DNA from: CAYLLN01 sp036496265
GTDB taxonomy: Bacteria; Planctomycetota; Planctomycetia; Pirellulales; Pirellulaceae
DNA: 6,504 bases
Reading direction: 5' to 3'
Assembly: GCA_036496265.1 (NCBI GenBank)
Contig: DASXLL010000085.1
Location: 1 to 6,504, forward strand
Each line of letters starts with the position of its first letter. The first letter of the stretch is position 1. The notes below the pieces were generated by a model, which was not told the origin of the DNA, did no database searches, and saw nothing but the letters and a program-made list of their open reading frames with translations. A program made the position numbers and the translations under genes. Below, in pieces: positions 1 to 5,557 of this stretch.

Positions 1-2
1 AA

Positions 3-386
3 CCTAAGCCACAGGGAAGAATCTATGCGGGCGACGTCGCATTCAAGCTGCGCCAGGAAAGTCCCAGCTTGGTGGGCATTGATGTTGCCTACGTCTCCGC
101 CGAACTACGAAGTAAAACGCCAAAGGGAAGCAAGACTGTCGAGGGCATTCCCGTGTTGGCGATCGAAATCCTATCGCCTTCCGATGTCCATTCCAATGTC
201 GCTGAAAAGGTTTACGAATTCATAGATGTAGGTGTGAAGGCGGTTTGGATTCTCGATCCCGACTTCGAGACCGTAGCAGTCCATTGCCAAGGTACCGAGC
301 CAGTTTCATTTAACCGGCAACAGGAACTCGACGCAGAGCCATACCTTCCCGGCTTCCGAGTCCGCGTCGCAGAGCTTTTTGAGTAG
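3..386 (+). CDS. Uma2 family (DUF820) putative endonuclease, N-terminus missing
   Basis: The reading frame is open from the window edge to a TAG at 384-386, giving 127 visible residues; the family is usually about 190 aa, so about one third lies upstream and the true start is not visible. The first ATG in this frame (69) falls inside the conserved domain and is not a plausible start. Family hallmarks are visible in order: GRIYAGDVAFKL, then GIDVAYVSAEL (Asp at 81-83, equivalent to the usual PDVAFV motif), then AIEILSPSD (Glu at 165-167), then EKVYEFIDVGVKAVWILDP, and a C-terminal PYLPGFRVRVAELF tail. Uma2 proteins have a PD-(D/E)XK nuclease fold, and the expected acidic residues are kept here. 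They are abundant, multi-copy and mostly uncharacterised in cyanobacteria and planctomycetes. The gene converges on the minus-strand operon with only 12 bp between the stop codons and no terminator between them. Family confidence is high; biological role is unknown. Confidence 0.9.
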   Translation, partial: PKPQGRIYAGDVAFKLRQESPSLVGIDVAYVSAELRSKTPKGSKTVEGIPVLAIEILSPSDVHSNVAEKVYEFIDVGVKAVWILDPDFETVAVHCQGTEPVSFNRQQELDAEPYLPGFRVRVAELFE

Positions 387-398
387 CTCGATTGCAGA

Positions 399-1424
399 CT
401 ACTCCGCCGAAGACCGATGTCCACTCGGGCTGCCGGCGATGGGTTCGCCCATTGGCATGGGGCGCGCCGCGGTCAGAAATCCGAGGCGAAACAGCTCGGC
501 TTTGAGCGCGCGGAAGTCATCGAAGCTGTCGGGATAGACCCAGACCGTCACCGTTGTGTTTTGCGGCCGGCAGGCGGCGATGCGGCCGCGAAATTCGGAG
601 GCCGGTCCGAGCGCCTGAGCCATCGGCTGACCCAAATTCGGTTCGATATCGACGAGATAGATTAGCTCCAACTCTCCACCGCTGTGTCGCACAGGACCAG
701 ACCGAGTTTCTACTTCGCCTTCCGTCCGCCGGATAATATACCGAGCGCCGAAACCGGCGACTTCCGGCAGCGAGAACTCGGCTCGCGGCGCATCCTTCAG
801 CCTGGAGAGGTGTCGTGGCGCATCAGCATTCAACGCAGATTTCATTTCATTAAACGGCACATACGCGAGGCGATGATTGAGCAAGCGAAAGTGAATTTCA
901 GTCCCAAAGACCGTGCGAGCCATCGGCGTCGGCAAATGCTCCAGCACGTGCGGCTTCGGCTTCGTGAACGAGACGGGCGTCGTCTGCAAGCTCGCCAATT
1001 CGACTTTCGATTTGACCAACTCTTGTTCCAGGTCGTAGCGGGCCCGGTCGGCGGCCGAAAGCTGATCGCGATACTCGCCCAACCGCTGCTCGGCCACATC
1101 GACCAAAACTTGATATTTGTTCCGCTCCTCGTCCTGCGCCGCGGCTGCCAACTTTTCTTGATAGATCTTCAGTTCCAGCTCATGAATGCTGTACTCCAGC
1201 GACTTGGCAGTGGCCTCAGCCGATTGTGCCTCACCCTCGGCCGCCGAATTATCTACGACTGCGGCCTTGGTGCTCGCGGTCGCCGCGGCAATTACCCCGC
1301 GCCTGGCCTGCGCAGCGATGAGCATGACCAGGACCATCAAAATCCCGACGAGATTGCAAACCACGTCGAGGTACGAGGCCTGACCGCGCGATTCGACTTG
1401 GCGTTCTGTGTTTCGGCGTGCCAT
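399..1424 (-). CDS. Single-pass membrane protein, coiled coil plus ExbD/TolR-like periplasmic domain (341 aa)
   Basis: A basic N-terminus (MARRNTERQVESRGQ) leads into one TM helix at about residues 18-40 that begins YLDVVCNLVGILMV. Asp20 sits where ExbD/TolR proteins carry their essential TM aspartate (PFIDVM-type motif). Residues about 64-148 are Ala/Glu/Gln/Arg-rich and heptad-like, a long periplasmic coiled coil. Residues about 154-333 form a globular domain with a beta strand EIHFRLLNHRLAYVPF and, near the end, TVTVWVYPDSFDDFRALKAELFRLGF. The latter resembles the ExbD strand-helix pattern (V.I.aD..v.y..v..vmd...aG). I chose ATG 1424 because the 16-codon GTG extension to 1472 is encoded by an intergenic palindrome and has no spaced ribosome binding site. 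The ATG has no Shine-Dalgarno either, so translation may depend on the upstream gene, whose stop is 53 bp away. A partner of an ExbB/TolQ-like channel is inferred; none is in the window. The ExbD relation is read by eye and remote. Confidence 0.72.
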   Translation of the reverse strand: MARRNTERQVESRGQASYLDVVCNLVGILMVLVMLIAAQARRGVIAAATASTKAAVVDNSAAEGEAQSAEATAKSLEYSIHELELKIYQEKLAAAAQDEERNKYQVLVDVAEQRLGEYRDQLSAADRARYDLEQELVKSKVELASLQTTPVSFTKPKPHVLEHLPTPMARTVFGTEIHFRLLNHRLAYVPFNEMKSALNADAPRHLSRLKDAPRAEFSLPEVAGFGARYIIRRTEGEVETRSGPVRHSGGELELIYLVDIEPNLGQPMAQALGPASEFRGRIAACRPQNTTVTVWVYPDSFDDFRALKAELFRLGFLTAARPMPMGEPIAGSPSGHRSSAE

Positions 1425-1426
1425 CG

Positions 1427-1477
1427 GTAGGGTGGGCTGTGCCCACCTTCTTGTTTGGTGGGCAAAGCCCACCCTAC
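1427..1477. repeat. REP-like double-hairpin palindrome between the two membrane-protein genes
   Basis: The outer arms gtagggtgggct (1427-1438) and agcccaccctac (1466-1477) are perfect 12-bp inverted repeats. Inside, each half is its own hairpin: ggtgggc-tgt-gcccacc (1431-1447) and ggtgggc-aaa-gcccacc (1457-1473), separated by a 9-nt spacer (1448-1456). The element abuts the TAA stop of the 911-aa gene (1478-1480) and ends 2 bp from the ATG of the 341-aa gene (1424), so it is the whole intergenic space. I recognise the GTAGGGTGGGC/GCCCACCCTAC type as a dispersed palindrome in planctomycete and some other bacterial genomes; its abundance here cannot be tested from one copy. In an mRNA it could stabilise the upstream message or lower expression of the downstream gene. 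Confidence 0.85.
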
Positions 1478-4213
1478 TTATCTGCGTGTCACTTCAATTC
1501 CGCTGCCATGCAGCGCAGTTTCCAAGTTCATGTACTGCCGCTCCGCGCCGGGCGCGATATCGGCTTGGAGAACGGGTTTCCAATATCCCTCAGAAACAGC
1601 CAGGCCCCAGCCTTTGACTTCGTTCTGCACCGCATCGACAAAATGCGTCACATCATCGGGCGAAAGCTCCGGCGCGATCGGCACGACTTTCGGCGCGCGA
1701 CTGTCGCCGCGTTCCGGATACAAAACGACGCGATTCGGCTCGATGCTGACGCGAATCGGCCGCGTCACGCCAACATGATTGGGCTTCGCTTGCGGCAAGC
1801 CCCAGTTGTGACCGCGTTTGCCCTTCGATCGCGAGCTGCCACCTTGACCTTGGCTGCCGTTGGCGGCCGTCTGCGAGCTCTTGGTGTTGCCGAAGTTGAA
1901 GCTCGGCATGCCCATCCCGCCGCTGGAACTAGTCATCGACGAACCACCAAGCGCGGAACCGCCACCTTGCGAGCCGCCTTGCGAACCACCGCTAGACCCG
2001 GATGAGCTGCCACCCGCCGAGCCACTCGAACCGCTGAATTGATCGCTGCCGCCCGCTTGGCCACCCGATGCGCCTCCGGATTGACCGCCACCGGCGCTCG
2101 AACCGCCAGCCGCGCCGCCTTGCGATTGTCCACCCGGCGAACCGGCGAATTGACCCGTGCCACTTGGACTGTCTCCGCCTGCTCCATAACCGCCGCCGCC
2201 AGCGCCGTTCCCGCCAGGTCCGCTGCCGCTGCCACCACTCGTTCCGTCGCCGCCAGCCTGTGTGCCAGGGAAACTGTCGCTGCCGCCCGCGCCACCGCCG
2301 CCCGCACCGATCATTCCCGGAGCACTCTGATTCGACGCGCCAAAACGTTGATCGCCGCCGGCGTTATTCGTATTCCAAGCGGCTGCCACCGAGGGAATTC
2401 CGCTGCCGCCCGAGCCGCTGCCGCCCGAACCATTCGCGCCGCCTCCGAAATTCCCACCGCTGCTTGCTCCATTTCCCGCCAAAGCGCCGCCAGCACTGCC
2501 ATAACCGTTGCCGCCAAGACCATTTCCATTACCTCCGGGCCCATTGCCACCGGCTGCACCATTTCCGCCAGGACCATTTCCACTGGCGGCGCCATTTCCG
2601 CCAACTCCTCCGGGTCCACCGGCGCCACCATAACCATTCGCTCCTCCACCGCCGGCGTACGCGCCCCCGGCTCCATGGCCATTTCCACCAGCGCCATTTC
2701 CACCAGCGCCATTTCCACCGGTGCTATTTCCATTGCCACCCGTGCCGTTTCCGCCCGGCGCACCATAGCCACCCGGTCCGCCGCCACCGCCGACGAACGC
2801 GCCCGCCGCACCGTATCCAATTCCGCCGCCATTCCCATTACCGCCATTCCCATTACCGCCGTTTCCATTGCCGCCGTTCGAATTGCCTCCACCGTTGCCA
2901 TTCCCGCCGTAGCCATTCCCGCCGTAGCCATTTCCTCCACCGTAGCCCGTTTGACTTGTGCCTCCCGGGCCGCTGCTGTTTCCGCCGGCTCCGCCACCAG
3001 GCCCAGTTCCCAGTCCACTGCCGAGCCCATTGCCATATCCACCGCGGGCCATTCCGCCGCCACCCGGCTGACCGGTCCGACCCGTACCGTTGCCGCCCGA
3101 TCCTGTGCCGTTGCCCACTCCGCCACTGCCGGTGCCACTGCTATTGCCAACACCACTCGCACCGATTCCGCTGCCGCTGCCCGGACCGCTTCCAATACCG
3201 CCCACGCCGCTGCCGCCCGATCGCGAACCGTTCACGTTGATCGTCGGCTCCGGTGCAAACGACTTCAGCGGTTCTTCACCTTGAAAGCGCTTCGGCATCA
3301 TGGCGATCATCGCCGCCTGCCTTTGCCGCGCCACGTTGACCGTCTTATTGAGCGTCGCATTCAGCGTCGGATCGGGCGGACCAAAATCAATATTTTTGTC
3401 GTCACTGATCAGCTCATAGCCCCATTCATCGTCCCACGCGCTAATTGCTGCTTTCGCCGCACCGAAAGCAATCACGCCGCTCGGCCGCACCACGATCAGC
3501 GGATACGGCTGACCCGCTTTCGTCCCCGCTGTCCGCTCGATGTAGTCGCGAATTGCTCGCAGCGCGCTATCGAGCGGATTTCCGGGCCCCAGCGGACCGC
3601 TGAAATCTTCCGTTGTCAGCCGCAGGCCCTCCGGCTGAATGATAACGCCGAATTCCGTGCATTCGACGTAAATCGGCCGCCGCCGCGTGCCGCTCTTGCC
3701 GTCGTAGGGAATCAGGGCGTACCACTCCTGCCCGTCGGGCGAGTTCTTCTTGGCTTTTTCCAACTCATCTTTCTTCTTCTCGATCTCAGCTTTCAACTTC
3801 GCCGCTTCGGCTTTCGCTGTGGCCATATCCCCATCACGCAGCTTTTTGCCTTCGTCGATCGCTTTGGCCTGCTCCAGCAATTCCCTGGCCTTCGACTCCA
3901 GACGCTGAGTGTGTTCTTCAAGATGCGCGACTCGCGACCGCGCCTGAGCCAGCTCGTCTGTCTTTTCCGCCCGACTTTTTTCCAGCATCTCGCGCTGCCA
4001 CTGCGCGTCGTCGATTCGCTCGCGAATTCGCCGTTGCTCGTCGCCGCTGCTGCCACCACCGGCTTGCGCAGCCGCAAGACCGTTCGCGTCCACACGCGCC
4101 CGCTGAACGACGACCACCAGCAACACGATCAGCGCCCCCATCATGCACATCAGCACGGCGAGAAAAGGAAATAGCGCGGCGCCGAATTGTCGCCCCTTCG
4201 CCTTCCGGCTCAT
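1478..4213 (-). CDS. Gly-rich single-pass membrane protein with two ExbD-like domains flanking a ~470-aa low-complexity insert (911 aa)
   Basis: After a short basic N-terminus comes one TM helix (about residues 12-37) beginning LFPFLAVLMCMMGALIV. It aligns with the ExbD PFIDVM helix but has Ala19 where the conserved Asp would be. Residues about 57-156 form a charged coiled coil (QREMLEKSRAEKTDEL, AAKLKAEIEKKKDELEKAKK). A globular domain (about 162-310) contains RRPIYVECTEFGVIIQPEG and PYPLIVVRPSGVIAFGAAKA. Residues about 329-796 are almost only Gly, Ser, Asn and Ala, with NGNGG-type repeats. The C-terminal 110 residues are ordered again (TRPIRVSIEPNRVVLYPE, KPVLQADIAPGAERQYMNLE) and look like a second copy of the first domain. 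The start at ATG 4213 overlaps the preceding stop as ATGA; no in-frame start lies upstream before a stop codon, and a GAGG lies 9 nt before the ATG. Planctomycete FPFL-type proteins often neighbour MotA/TolQ/ExbB genes, but none is here. Function is unproven; location is inner membrane with the bulk in the periplasm. Confidence 0.8.
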   Translation of the reverse strand: MSRKAKGRQFGAALFPFLAVLMCMMGALIVLLVVVVQRARVDANGLAAAQAGGGSSGDEQRRIRERIDDAQWQREMLEKSRAEKTDELAQARSRVAHLEEHTQRLESKARELLEQAKAIDEGKKLRDGDMATAKAEAAKLKAEIEKKKDELEKAKKNSPDGQEWYALIPYDGKSGTRRRPIYVECTEFGVIIQPEGLRLTTEDFSGPLGPGNPLDSALRAIRDYIERTAGTKAGQPYPLIVVRPSGVIAFGAAKAAISAWDDEWGYELISDDKNIDFGPPDPTLNATLNKTVNVARQRQAAMIAMMPKRFQGEEPLKSFAPEPTINVNGSRSGGSGVGGIGSGPGSGSGIGASGVGNSSGTGSGGVGNGTGSGGNGTGRTGQPGGGGMARGGYGNGLGSGLGTGPGGGAGGNSSGPGGTSQTGYGGGNGYGGNGYGGNGNGGGNSNGGNGNGGNGNGGNGNGGGIGYGAAGAFVGGGGGPGGYGAPGGNGTGGNGNSTGGNGAGGNGAGGNGHGAGGAYAGGGGANGYGGAGGPGGVGGNGAASGNGPGGNGAAGGNGPGGNGNGLGGNGYGSAGGALAGNGASSGGNFGGGANGSGGSGSGGSGIPSVAAAWNTNNAGGDQRFGASNQSAPGMIGAGGGGAGGSDSFPGTQAGGDGTSGGSGSGPGGNGAGGGGYGAGGDSPSGTGQFAGSPGGQSQGGAAGGSSAGGGQSGGASGGQAGGSDQFSGSSGSAGGSSSGSSGGSQGGSQGGGSALGGSSMTSSSGGMGMPSFNFGNTKSSQTAANGSQGQGGSSRSKGKRGHNWGLPQAKPNHVGVTRPIRVSIEPNRVVLYPERGDSRAPKVVPIAPELSPDDVTHFVDAVQNEVKGWGLAVSEGYWKPVLQADIAPGAERQYMNLETALHGSGIEVTRR
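2678..2722. repeat. 15-bp tandem repeat, three copies, in the Gly-rich coding region
   Basis: The unit gccatttccaccagc occurs at 2678-2692 and 2693-2707, with a slightly diverged third copy ending in ggt at 2708-2722. On the coding (minus) strand each unit gives five residues of the Ala/Thr-Gly-Gly-Asn-Gly type. Because the unit is a multiple of three, gain or loss of copies would keep the frame. Confidence 0.85.
2829..2927. repeat. Cluster of 15-bp tandem repeats in the Gly-rich coding region
   Basis: ccattcccattaccg is present twice in tandem (2829-2843, 2844-2858) and is followed by a diverged copy ccgtttccattgccg (2859-2873). Further on, ccattcccgccgtag is duplicated exactly (2898-2912, 2913-2927). 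All are in frame with the minus-strand gene and encode Gly-Asn-Gly or Gly-Tyr-Gly blocks. Exact neighbouring copies among diverged ones suggest recent slippage rather than selection on protein sequence alone. Confidence 0.85.
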
Positions 4214-4305
4214 GCAGCGCGACCTCGCACTGGAGCGATTTTCAGCAAGGCGGGGGACGATTCGATCGGCTGATCGAGCGAACCCCGCTCATCGCGTTTT
4301 TCCAT
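4210..4305 (-). CDS. Small 31-aa ORF, translationally coupled leader of the membrane-protein operon
   Basis: The ORF runs from ATG 4305-4303 to TGA 4212-4210 and encodes a charged 31-residue peptide beginning MEKRDERGSLDQPIE and ending APVRGRAA. It has the best ribosome binding site of the operon: AAAGGAAG (4318-4311) with a 5-nt spacer. Its TGA overlaps the ATG of the 911-aa gene as ATGA, the classic arrangement for translational coupling. No TM segment, signal peptide or recognised domain is seen. It could be a genuine small protein of the complex, a leader peptide whose only job is to load ribosomes for the large gene, or a remnant of a longer upstream gene. Translation is well supported by the signals; function is unknown. 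It is short enough to be missed by most gene callers. Confidence 0.6.
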   Translation of the reverse strand: MEKRDERGSLDQPIESSPALLKIAPVRGRAA

Positions 4306-4310
4306 GGGAG

Positions 4311-4318
4311 CTTCCTTT
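4311..4318 (-). promoter_or_regulatory. Strong Shine-Dalgarno AAAGGAAG
   Basis: Read on the minus strand, AAAGGAAG precedes ATG 4305 by 5 nt (spacer CTCCC). This decides the start of the 31-codon ORF and is the clearest ribosome entry site for the whole operon, since the 911-aa gene has only GAGG at 9 nt and the 341-aa gene has none. Confidence 0.75.
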
Positions 4319-4520
4319 CTCAGTCGCACATCAGCGGCGGCAGCGCCTGCACAATCGGCGGCAATCGGCAGAGTTTCCCTTGCCGGTAAAATCGTCCTGT
4401 TTGCCGCAGCTTAATGAGGCTTTTGAGTTATTTCACCGCCGCGTTCACGCTAGCAGTGCGCGCACCGGCAGCCGGTATTATGCGAGCAATACCCGACGCC
4501 TCGACTTGGCCCAAGAGCAG
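4319..4520. other. Non-coding leader region upstream of the membrane-protein operon
   Basis: I see no convincing gene here. On the minus strand it would contain the promoter and 5' leader of the operon, but no promoter hexamers stand out enough to call. The stretch 4351-4372 holds a near-repeat of aatcggc units (acaatcggcggcaatcggcag). A related acaatcggc motif recurs at 4609-4617, which hints at a dispersed non-coding element rather than random sequence. Confidence 0.5.
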
Positions 4521-4555
4521 TAGGTCCCGCCGGCCCGGCGGGACCTAGAATCTAG
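4521..4555. repeat. Near-perfect 27-bp palindrome (TAGGTCCCGCCGG type) with an adjoining short palindrome
   Basis: taggtcccgccgg (4521-4533) and ccggcgggaccta (4535-4547) are perfect 13-bp arms around a single C. It overlaps a second palindrome, ctaga-a-tctag (4545-4555). There is no T-run on either strand directly after it, so it is not an intrinsic terminator. The sequence class fits REP-like dispersed intergenic elements. Confidence 0.75.
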
Positions 4556-4576
4556 GAAAAACTTGCCATCCGGCGA

Positions 4577-4610
4577 GTTCCGCCCGGCGGTCGGAACCTA
4601 CAGGCGGAAC
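4577..4610. repeat. REP-like inverted repeat (GTTCCGCC...GGCGGAAC)
   Basis: gttccgcc (4577-4584) pairs with ggcggaac (4603-4610). An alternative pairing uses gttccg (4577-4582) with cggaac (4592-4597). The minus strand reads GTTCCGCCTGTAGGTTCCGA, a motif I associate with repeated intergenic elements in planctomycetes; copy number would need a genome search. It lies 22 bp from the preceding palindrome and shares the TAGGT-CCGCC theme with it. Confidence 0.65.
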
Positions 4611-4727
4611 AATCGGCAAAGATTGCCAAAGTCGGCAGCGATGGTGGGCCGATGTTGTTTGTGTCGCCGCGATATTGAGGACGAACGCAAAAACGACTTC
4701 AGCGGCACATTCCCGGGGGGGACGATT

Positions 4728-4757
4728 GTCCGGGCCAACCATCTGGTTCGCCCGGAC
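4728..4757. repeat. Long hairpin, 12 of 13 bp paired, followed by a T-rich stretch on the plus strand
   Basis: gtccgggccaacc (4728-4740) pairs with ggttcgcccggac (4745-4757) across a 4-nt loop, atct, with one C/C mismatch. On the plus strand it is followed by tttctcatttctt (4758-4770), which resembles a plus-strand intrinsic terminator. No plausible plus-strand gene ends here, so I list it as a hairpin of unknown role or the scar of a lost gene. On the minus strand no T-run follows. Confidence 0.6.
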
Positions 4758-4811
4758 TTTCTCATTTCTTGGCAGAGATTTTACGCGTTGACGAACGCGG
4801 ACGCGCTGTAG

Positions 4812-4858
4812 GGAACGCCCTCCGTGGCGTTCCTCTTAGCCGCCGCGTCTACGCGGCG
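4812..4858. repeat. Tandem pair of perfect hairpins downstream of the exported-protein gene
   Basis: ggaacgcc (4812-4819) and ggcgttcc (4826-4833) form a perfect 8-bp stem with a 6-nt loop. cgccgcgt (4841-4848) and acgcggcg (4851-4858) form a second perfect stem only 7 bp further on. The pair begins about 30 bp past the stop codon at 4889 (minus strand). It has no T-run, so it is more likely a REP doublet or mRNA 3'-end stabiliser than an intrinsic terminator. The preceding gtaggg is typical of this class of element. Confidence 0.7.
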
Positions 4859-4888
4859 ACCATTGTCTATTGCTTACGGCGGTCGGCT

Positions 4889-5140
4889 CTAGAACCCCAA
4901 GAACAGCCCAAAGTGCGGCTGCCGGTAAGCACGATACGGCTGCCAGCCGCCCATGTAGCCAGGGCTATATGGCGGGAATGGCGCCCGATAGTTGTTGTAC
5001 GGGCCGTATCCCGTGTAAGCGCCGTAGCCATAGCTATATCGCGGCGGATAATGCGGTCCATGAGCCTGCGCGGTGTTAGTGAATAAGCCGCCGCACAGCA
5101 GACTGGCAACGATCGCAAGCGAGAGCACGAACTTTTTCAT
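4889..5140 (-). CDS. Small exported Gly/Tyr/Pro-rich protein (83 aa)
   Basis: The protein starts MKKFVLSLAIVASLL and has a textbook signal peptide, with probable cleavage after NTAQA at residue 26. The Cys at residue 16 lacks a lipobox (Leu at -1), so it is probably not a lipoprotein. The mature part is 57 residues starting HGPHYPPRYSYGYGAY and contains 12 Tyr, 10 Gly and 10 Pro, with no Lys, Asp, Glu or Cys. I chose ATG 5140 over an upstream in-frame start at 5161 because AGGAAAGGA sits 7 nt before it and the signal peptide begins there. It is a smaller relative in composition, though not clearly in sequence, of the Gly/Tyr-rich protein encoded at 5905-5558 on the same strand. No catalytic motif is visible. 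An envelope, matrix or surface role is inferred only from export and composition. Confidence 0.8.
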   Translation of the reverse strand: MKKFVLSLAIVASLLCGGLFTNTAQAHGPHYPPRYSYGYGAYTGYGPYNNYRAPFPPYSPGYMGGWQPYRAYRQPHFGLFLGF

Positions 5141-5147
5141 GACAGGG

Positions 5148-5156
5148 TCCTTTCCT
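5148..5156 (-). promoter_or_regulatory. Shine-Dalgarno AGGAAAGGA
   Basis: On the minus strand, AGGAAAGGA ends 7 nt before ATG 5140. It overlaps the alternative upstream start (5161), which argues against that start. Confidence 0.7.
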
Positions 5157-5161
5157 AACAA

Positions 5162-5457
5162 ACATCCGGGGTTGAATTGTTCCGCTGCCCTTTCTGTTCG
5201 CTAGCTAATGAATTGCACGGGCCGTGCCTCAGCCAGTCGAGTCTGCTCCAAAACAATTCCCGGCGTTCGACTTAGATGTATCTCGTCTAAAATCGCGGTC
5301 GCCACTAAGGAGGCCAAAACCGTACTCATTTCGACGACGAGCGGCTTTCAATTCGATTTACGGTTCGGCTACTCATTCGCCGTGCGACTCGGAATAGCCC
5401 CTACAACTGTCATCGGTGTCTTCCCGATGCCGCGCTTGGCCGATGCGGCGTTTGCAC
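5162..5457. other. Intergenic region between the two exported-protein genes
   Basis: No supported gene lies here. It should hold the promoter of the 83-aa protein gene (minus strand), but no clear -35/-10 pair was found. A short palindrome gcacgg-g-ccgtgc occupies 5215-5227, about 75-87 bp upstream of that gene's ATG, and is a possible operator. A plus-strand frame at 5208-5486 lacks a ribosome binding site, has no recognisable domain, and runs into the terminator hairpin of the opposite gene. Confidence 0.5.
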
Positions 5458-5507
5458 AAAAAAACCAACGACTGCATGCTTCATGATGCATGCATTGCCG
5501 TTGGTTT
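5458..5507 (-). terminator. Intrinsic terminator of the 115-aa exported-protein gene
   Basis: On the minus strand, AAACCAACG (5507-5499) pairs with CGTTGGTTT (5470-5462), and inside it TGCATGC (5494-5488) pairs with GCATGCA (5479-5473) around an 8-nt loop. The stem runs directly into seven T residues (5464-5458). It starts 50 bp after the stop codon at 5558. This is the only textbook rho-independent terminator in the window. Confidence 0.85.
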
Positions 5508-5557
5508 AAGGCTGGTGCTCGAATTGTCTTACTGAGTGCTATCAGTCAACCCTGCGC

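Noticed and set aside
684..1430. A 248-codon plus-strand frame opposite the 341-aa gene
   Set aside because: Arg-rich composition with no motif. The opposite frame has a clear TM helix, coiled coil and operon position.
1425..1472. N-terminal 16-residue extension of the 341-aa protein from a GTG at 1472
   Set aside because: It is encoded entirely by the intergenic palindrome, lacks a properly spaced Shine-Dalgarno, and precedes a good Met with a typical basic pre-TM stretch.
2678..2927. Short regularly spaced repeats considered as a CRISPR array
   Set aside because: The units are 15 bp, contiguous without spacers, diverged, and in frame within a coding region. No cas genes are present.
2311..3195. 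A 294-codon Ala/Glu/Met-rich frame on the minus strand in another phase
   Set aside because: It lies wholly inside the Gly-rich tract, and its sequence is the frame-shifted reading of GGN-rich codons. It has no ribosome binding site or recognisable fold.
2039..4174. A 711-codon open frame on the plus strand, antisense to the 911-aa gene
   Set aside because: It is the complement of the Gly-rich repeats and reads as Ala/Thr/Ser/Arg-rich low complexity with no domain. The minus-strand frame has a TM helix, coiled coil, two ordered domains and a coupled start, so this is a shadow of biased composition.
4728..4770. Plus-strand intrinsic terminator
   Set aside because: The hairpin and T-rich tail are reasonable, but the T-run is interrupted and no plus-strand gene ends upstream of it. 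It was kept only as a hairpin repeat.
4563..4811. An 82-codon plus-strand frame in the palindrome cluster
   Set aside because: It is built across three repeat elements, shows no domain, and has no ribosome binding site.
4867..5118. Alternative minus-strand and plus-strand frames overlapping the 83-aa exported protein
   Set aside because: They have no signal peptide or ribosome binding site. The chosen frame has both.
5208..5486. A 92-codon plus-strand frame between the exported-protein genes
   Set aside because: No ribosome binding site or recognisable domain, and it ends inside the terminator hairpin of the opposite-strand gene.
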